DNA of 64,000 bases from Podarcis raffonei. Its lineage: Eukaryota > Chordata > Lepidosauria > Squamata > Lacertidae. A program made the translations under genes and the position numbers. The DNA is taken from positions 20,431,523 through 20,495,522 of the forward strand of contig NC_070604.1 of assembly GCF_027172205.1 (NCBI RefSeq), given 5' to 3'. Below the pieces are notes generated by a model. The model was not told the DNA's origin. It made no database searches and was given only the letters and a program-made list of their open reading frames with translations. Below, in pieces: positions 62,816 to 64,000 of the stretch (the stretch's first letter is position 1; each line of letters starts with the position of its first letter).

Positions 62816-64000
62816 TTGAGTAGAGTTTGGCTCATTGTATAAATGAAGCAACTTTCAACATGCTTCAGGGTCTCTTTTGAAAATAACGAGATGTTTGGGG
62901 TGGGAGAGCCCTGTAACTTTTAATCATGGAGGAGGGGCTTTCTGCTCCCCCCCAAAACCATTCATCTCTCTCATTGTTCACAGGTGATTGGACCAAGCAT
63001 GAGTTTCTTGTCCGGTTGCCTTCAAAGCCCTGCACAGCCTTGCACCCTGCCTGAAACTCCATTCCAGAATACTCCATCAATGGATGGGAACCCTTTTGCC
63101 CTCCAGATGTGGTTGGATTCCAGCTCCTGTCCTCCCTGACCATTGGGCATGCTGGCTGGGGATGAGATCATTTAGGCGCCACAGGTTCCCTGCCTCTCAC
63201 CCATGTGGTTGCCTTTCTTTAACTCTCTCTTCAAAGCCTACTTTTTCCATGAAGTCTCTGGCGCTTATTATTTATTATTCTTGTTGCTGTTTCACTTCCG
63301 TGCGCCCTGGCAGAAAATGAGCATGTTCTATGATTTATCATCTCCTTAAGGGAAACAGACCAGGCTTTTCTCCTTTGCTTAGAGAGATCCTTTATCCCGT
63401 GTAATCTCTTGGAAAACAGGAAACATATTCTCTCTCATCAAGCCACCCCTGCTCGCTCTAGAATTCTTCAGGAAAGCTCAGAAGAAGAAAAACAGATTTC
63501 AGATTGAGCCAAGGAAGAACTCACTCTTCCTTGATCCTTACTGCAAAAGTCTGAGCACCTCTCTGTCAAGGCAGTAATAGGCTGGCACTTTAAAGAGCAG
63601 CAGTTCTGGCCATGTGAAGTTCTGCTATCTGCCACTGCTGGAAGTTGCCCGCATGTGACATTTACTGAGGTCTCAGCCCTGCTTTCCTTCTACAGAGGAG
63701 GAAAGTTCACAAGATGCAGCAGGACTGGAGTGGCGGAGATTTTACAAAGAGGTACCAGCTTGAAATCAAAAGGAAGGCCGGGCTGTAGGAAACCCCACAC
63801 TATTTACTTCTTTATACATGCAAATTCCACAATCATGCAAATGTTAGAGGACAGAAAGAACAATGGTTATTGTGGAAGCTTGCAGGACGTAAAAAGCCAC
63901 AGCAAGGGCCAGTGTGGAAGGCACTGTAGTGTTGATGGCATGACATGAAGCAGACCTAATGTGCTACATTAATGGGGTAAAGTTATGTGACATGCGGACA

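Noticed and set aside
55040-64000. TRAPPC12 3' exons expected beyond ADI1
   Set aside because: No minus-strand frame resembles it.

Overview
The window is nuclear DNA from a squamate reptile, most likely a lizard. The clade call rests on repeats. A BovB/RTE LINE lies at about 17495-18025. Four tRNA-headed SINEs of the Sauria-SINE type carry a BovB-like tail. CR1, L2 and L1 pieces are also present, with many small DNA transposons. The genes are split by introns with GT-AG ends, and CpG-rich promoters mark their 5' ends. No species can be named from this.

Three genes are supported. RPS7 (40S ribosomal protein eS7) lies on the minus strand, coding 15390 down to 10341 in six coding exons, with a non-coding TOP first exon near 16955-16986. 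RNASEH1 lies on the plus strand, 19541-28745, in nine inferred coding exons. It has two in-frame start codons (mitochondrial and nuclear forms) and a complete D-E-D-D active site. ADI1 (acireductone dioxygenase of methionine salvage) lies on the plus strand, 40487-54350, in four coding exons with all metal ligands present. Splicing the exons gives open proteins of 194, 310 and 180 residues. The order RPS7, RNASEH1, ADI1 matches human 2p25.3. RPS7 and RNASEH1 point away from each other, with about 2.4 kb between their CpG-rich 5' ends and a BovB piece in the gap.

Layout: 1-10300, intergenic, with a CR1 piece, two MITEs and foldback relics; 10300-16990, RPS7; 17000-19500, CpG-rich gap with BovB; 19500-29080, RNASEH1; 29080-40480, intergenic, with MITEs, hAT elements, an L2, a Sauria SINE and an LTR relic; 40487-55040, ADI1, with repeat-rich introns; 55040-64000, intergenic, with CR1, three MITEs, an LTR relic and a SINE split by a hAT element. 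I found no exon of the expected neighbours COLEC11 (left) or TRAPPC12 (right).

The three proteins work in separate processes: ribosome assembly, RNA:DNA hybrid removal and methionine salvage. They share a neighbourhood, not a pathway. I see no new biological system. The strongest observations are readable transposition events: MITEs at duplicated TA in two SINEs, hAT elements with exact 8-bp duplications (one inside a SINE), and a LINE-SINE pair sharing a 3' end. On the gene side there are a possible extra RNASEH1 exon, NRF1/ETS-like promoter sites and a perfect 31-bp inverted repeat in an RPS7 intron.
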